From Desulfogranum mediterraneum DSM 13871 (GTDB taxonomy: Bacteria > Desulfobacterota > Desulfobulbia > Desulfobulbales > Desulfobulbaceae): 64,000 nt of DNA. The stretch covers positions 127,526 through 191,525 of the forward strand of contig NZ_KE387004.1 in NCBI RefSeq assembly GCF_000429965.1, in the 5' to 3' direction. The notes under the pieces were generated by a model. That model saw nothing but the letters and a program-made list of their open reading frames with translations. It had not been told where the DNA came from and did no database searches. Positions 63,313 through 64,000 of the stretch are shown in pieces (the stretch's first letter is position 1; every line of letters begins with the position of its first letter). The translations under genes and the position numbers were made by a program.

Positions 63313-63861
63313 ATGTCTGCTGTCAACCTGGTCATCCTCGGCCTGCTGAAGAAGAATCCTGCCAGTGCCTATGAACTGGCCCTCCATGTGGAGCAGAGCC
63401 GCATCCGCAAGATCATCAAGATCGGTTCCCCCACCATCTATCAGAACATCAAGAAGATGGCCAGTAGGGGCTACCTCTCCACCACCAAGGTCCGGGAGGG
63501 AGAGATGCCAGAAAAGACCATCTACCGCCTCACCGAGAGCGGGGAGGCCTACTTTCTTGAGCTGATGCACAAGTTCTCTGCCAACCCGGGACGGATGTTC
63601 TTTCCCTTCAACAGCTTCATCAAAAACCTCACCCTGGTGGACCAGGAGACCGGCCTGCAGATGCTCAGGGACCTGAAACTCTTCTTCTATGAGACCCGGG
63701 AGGATCTGAACAACGACATCTCTGCTATCGACTCCCCGCCCTTTGCGGTGGAGGTGATCATGCGGCAGTATCAGATCATGCTCAAGGGGATGATTGAGTG
63801 GGTCGATGAGGTGATCGAGCTGTACAGGGAGCGCGCCGAGAGACCAGGCAGCCTTGAATAG
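63313..63861 (+). CDS. PadR family transcriptional regulator
   Basis: A 182-residue regulator. The winged helix is at residues 1 to about 85 (LVILGLLKKNPASAYELALH, then SPTIYQNIKKMASRGYLS and EKTIYRLTESGEAYF). A helical C-terminal dimer domain follows, as in the longer (s1-type) PadR proteins. MSAVN at 63313 is the natural start. The last six codons and the stop lie in an inverted copy of the dispersed repeat, so the protein's end has been altered by that element. The target, besides its own promoter, is unknown. Confidence 0.87.
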   Translation: MSAVNLVILGLLKKNPASAYELALHVEQSRIRKIIKIGSPTIYQNIKKMASRGYLSTTKVREGEMPEKTIYRLTESGEAYFLELMHKFSANPGRMFFPFNSFIKNLTLVDQETGLQMLRDLKLFFYETREDLNNDISAIDSPPFAVEVIMRQYQIMLKGMIEWVDEVIELYRERAERPGSLE

Positions 63862-64000
63862 TTGCCCTTTGGCCCAATCTCGGCTTATGGCCAAAAATAT
63901 ATCCTCGGAGTTGGGCGTAGACTCCGATATCATCTCTATAGCTGTGATACTTTTTATCGCCTGCCTCGGAGGCTGCGCTTACCTGACCTTGAACAAGGTA
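63846..64000 (-). repeat. Dispersed TIR repeat, inverted copy at the right edge
   Basis: Read on the minus strand, its right end is TATTCAAGGCTGCCT, preceded by GCCGAGATTGGGCC and CCGAGGATATATTTTT. The left half carries an insertion and runs to the window end. Its right end overlaps the PadR stop codon. Confidence 0.65.

Overview
The window reads as chromosomal DNA of a Gram-negative bacterium. Most of it is fairly GC-rich and densely coded. The gene mix suggests a Desulfobacterota member, probably near the Desulfobulbales: a complete mre/mrd rod-shape locus, type I citrate synthase, hflKC, a PEP-CTERM exported protein behind a sigma54-type promoter, a hibernation factor fused to a cold-shock domain, and a WbpP-like epimerase. 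The taxonomic call is inference; no rRNA or marker search was possible.

Layout. 0.5-4.6 kb: a COG2509-type FAD protein, an FKBP-type prolyl isomerase and a two-gene glycosyltransferase operon. 5-10.5 kb: a Tim44-like protein, a rhomboid protease, hflK-hflC and a zinc-ribbon hypothetical. 10.5-19.5 kb: gltA, a DUF4139 exported protein, a PilZ protein, a 43-residue conserved-looking small protein, polA, the HPF-cold-shock fusion and hemH. 19.5-25.5 kb: mreB-mreC-mreD-mrdA-rodA on the minus strand. 25.7-26.4 kb: two identical tRNA-Ala(GGC) genes, each with a copy of the same promoter. 27-32 kb: the PEP-CTERM protein, a GTPase/DUF2868 pair and azlCD. 32-41.5 kb: a response regulator-adenylate cyclase, aroC, a UDP-GlcNAc 4-epimerase, dinB overlapping a CPA2 antiporter, a YgiQ-type radical SAM protein and a GNAT. 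41.7-48.5 kb: a TetR and AarF/UbiB pair, then an RND (MMPL-type) exporter, a LolA-like protein and an outer-membrane protein. That exporter operon starts at a promoter covered by two TGAGC-N2-GCTCA palindromes, and a degenerate third copy lies in front of tetR.

48.8-52.2 kb is an AT-rich island with foreign-looking codon use. It carries a 782-residue STAND NTPase of the NACHT class with a restriction-endonuclease-like N-terminus, a good candidate for an anti-phage sensor, preceded by a frameshifted small membrane protein. Its right edge has a REP-like hairpin and a 5'-truncated gene. 52.6-64 kb is an accessory region of singletons: two methyltransferases, an AEC transporter, an isocitrate lyase/PEP mutase-family enzyme, a secreted glutaminase, GrpB, GNAT, a nucleotidyltransferase, a TraB-like hypothetical, a lone AAA ATPase and a PadR regulator.

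Running through the window, always between genes or at gene ends, is a dispersed element of about 145 bp with terminal inverted repeats (MITE-like). I count at least eight full, partial or diverged copies. Short REP-type palindromes occur as well. One ATPase gene is bracketed by two directly oriented copies, and another copy supplies the 3' end of the PadR gene.
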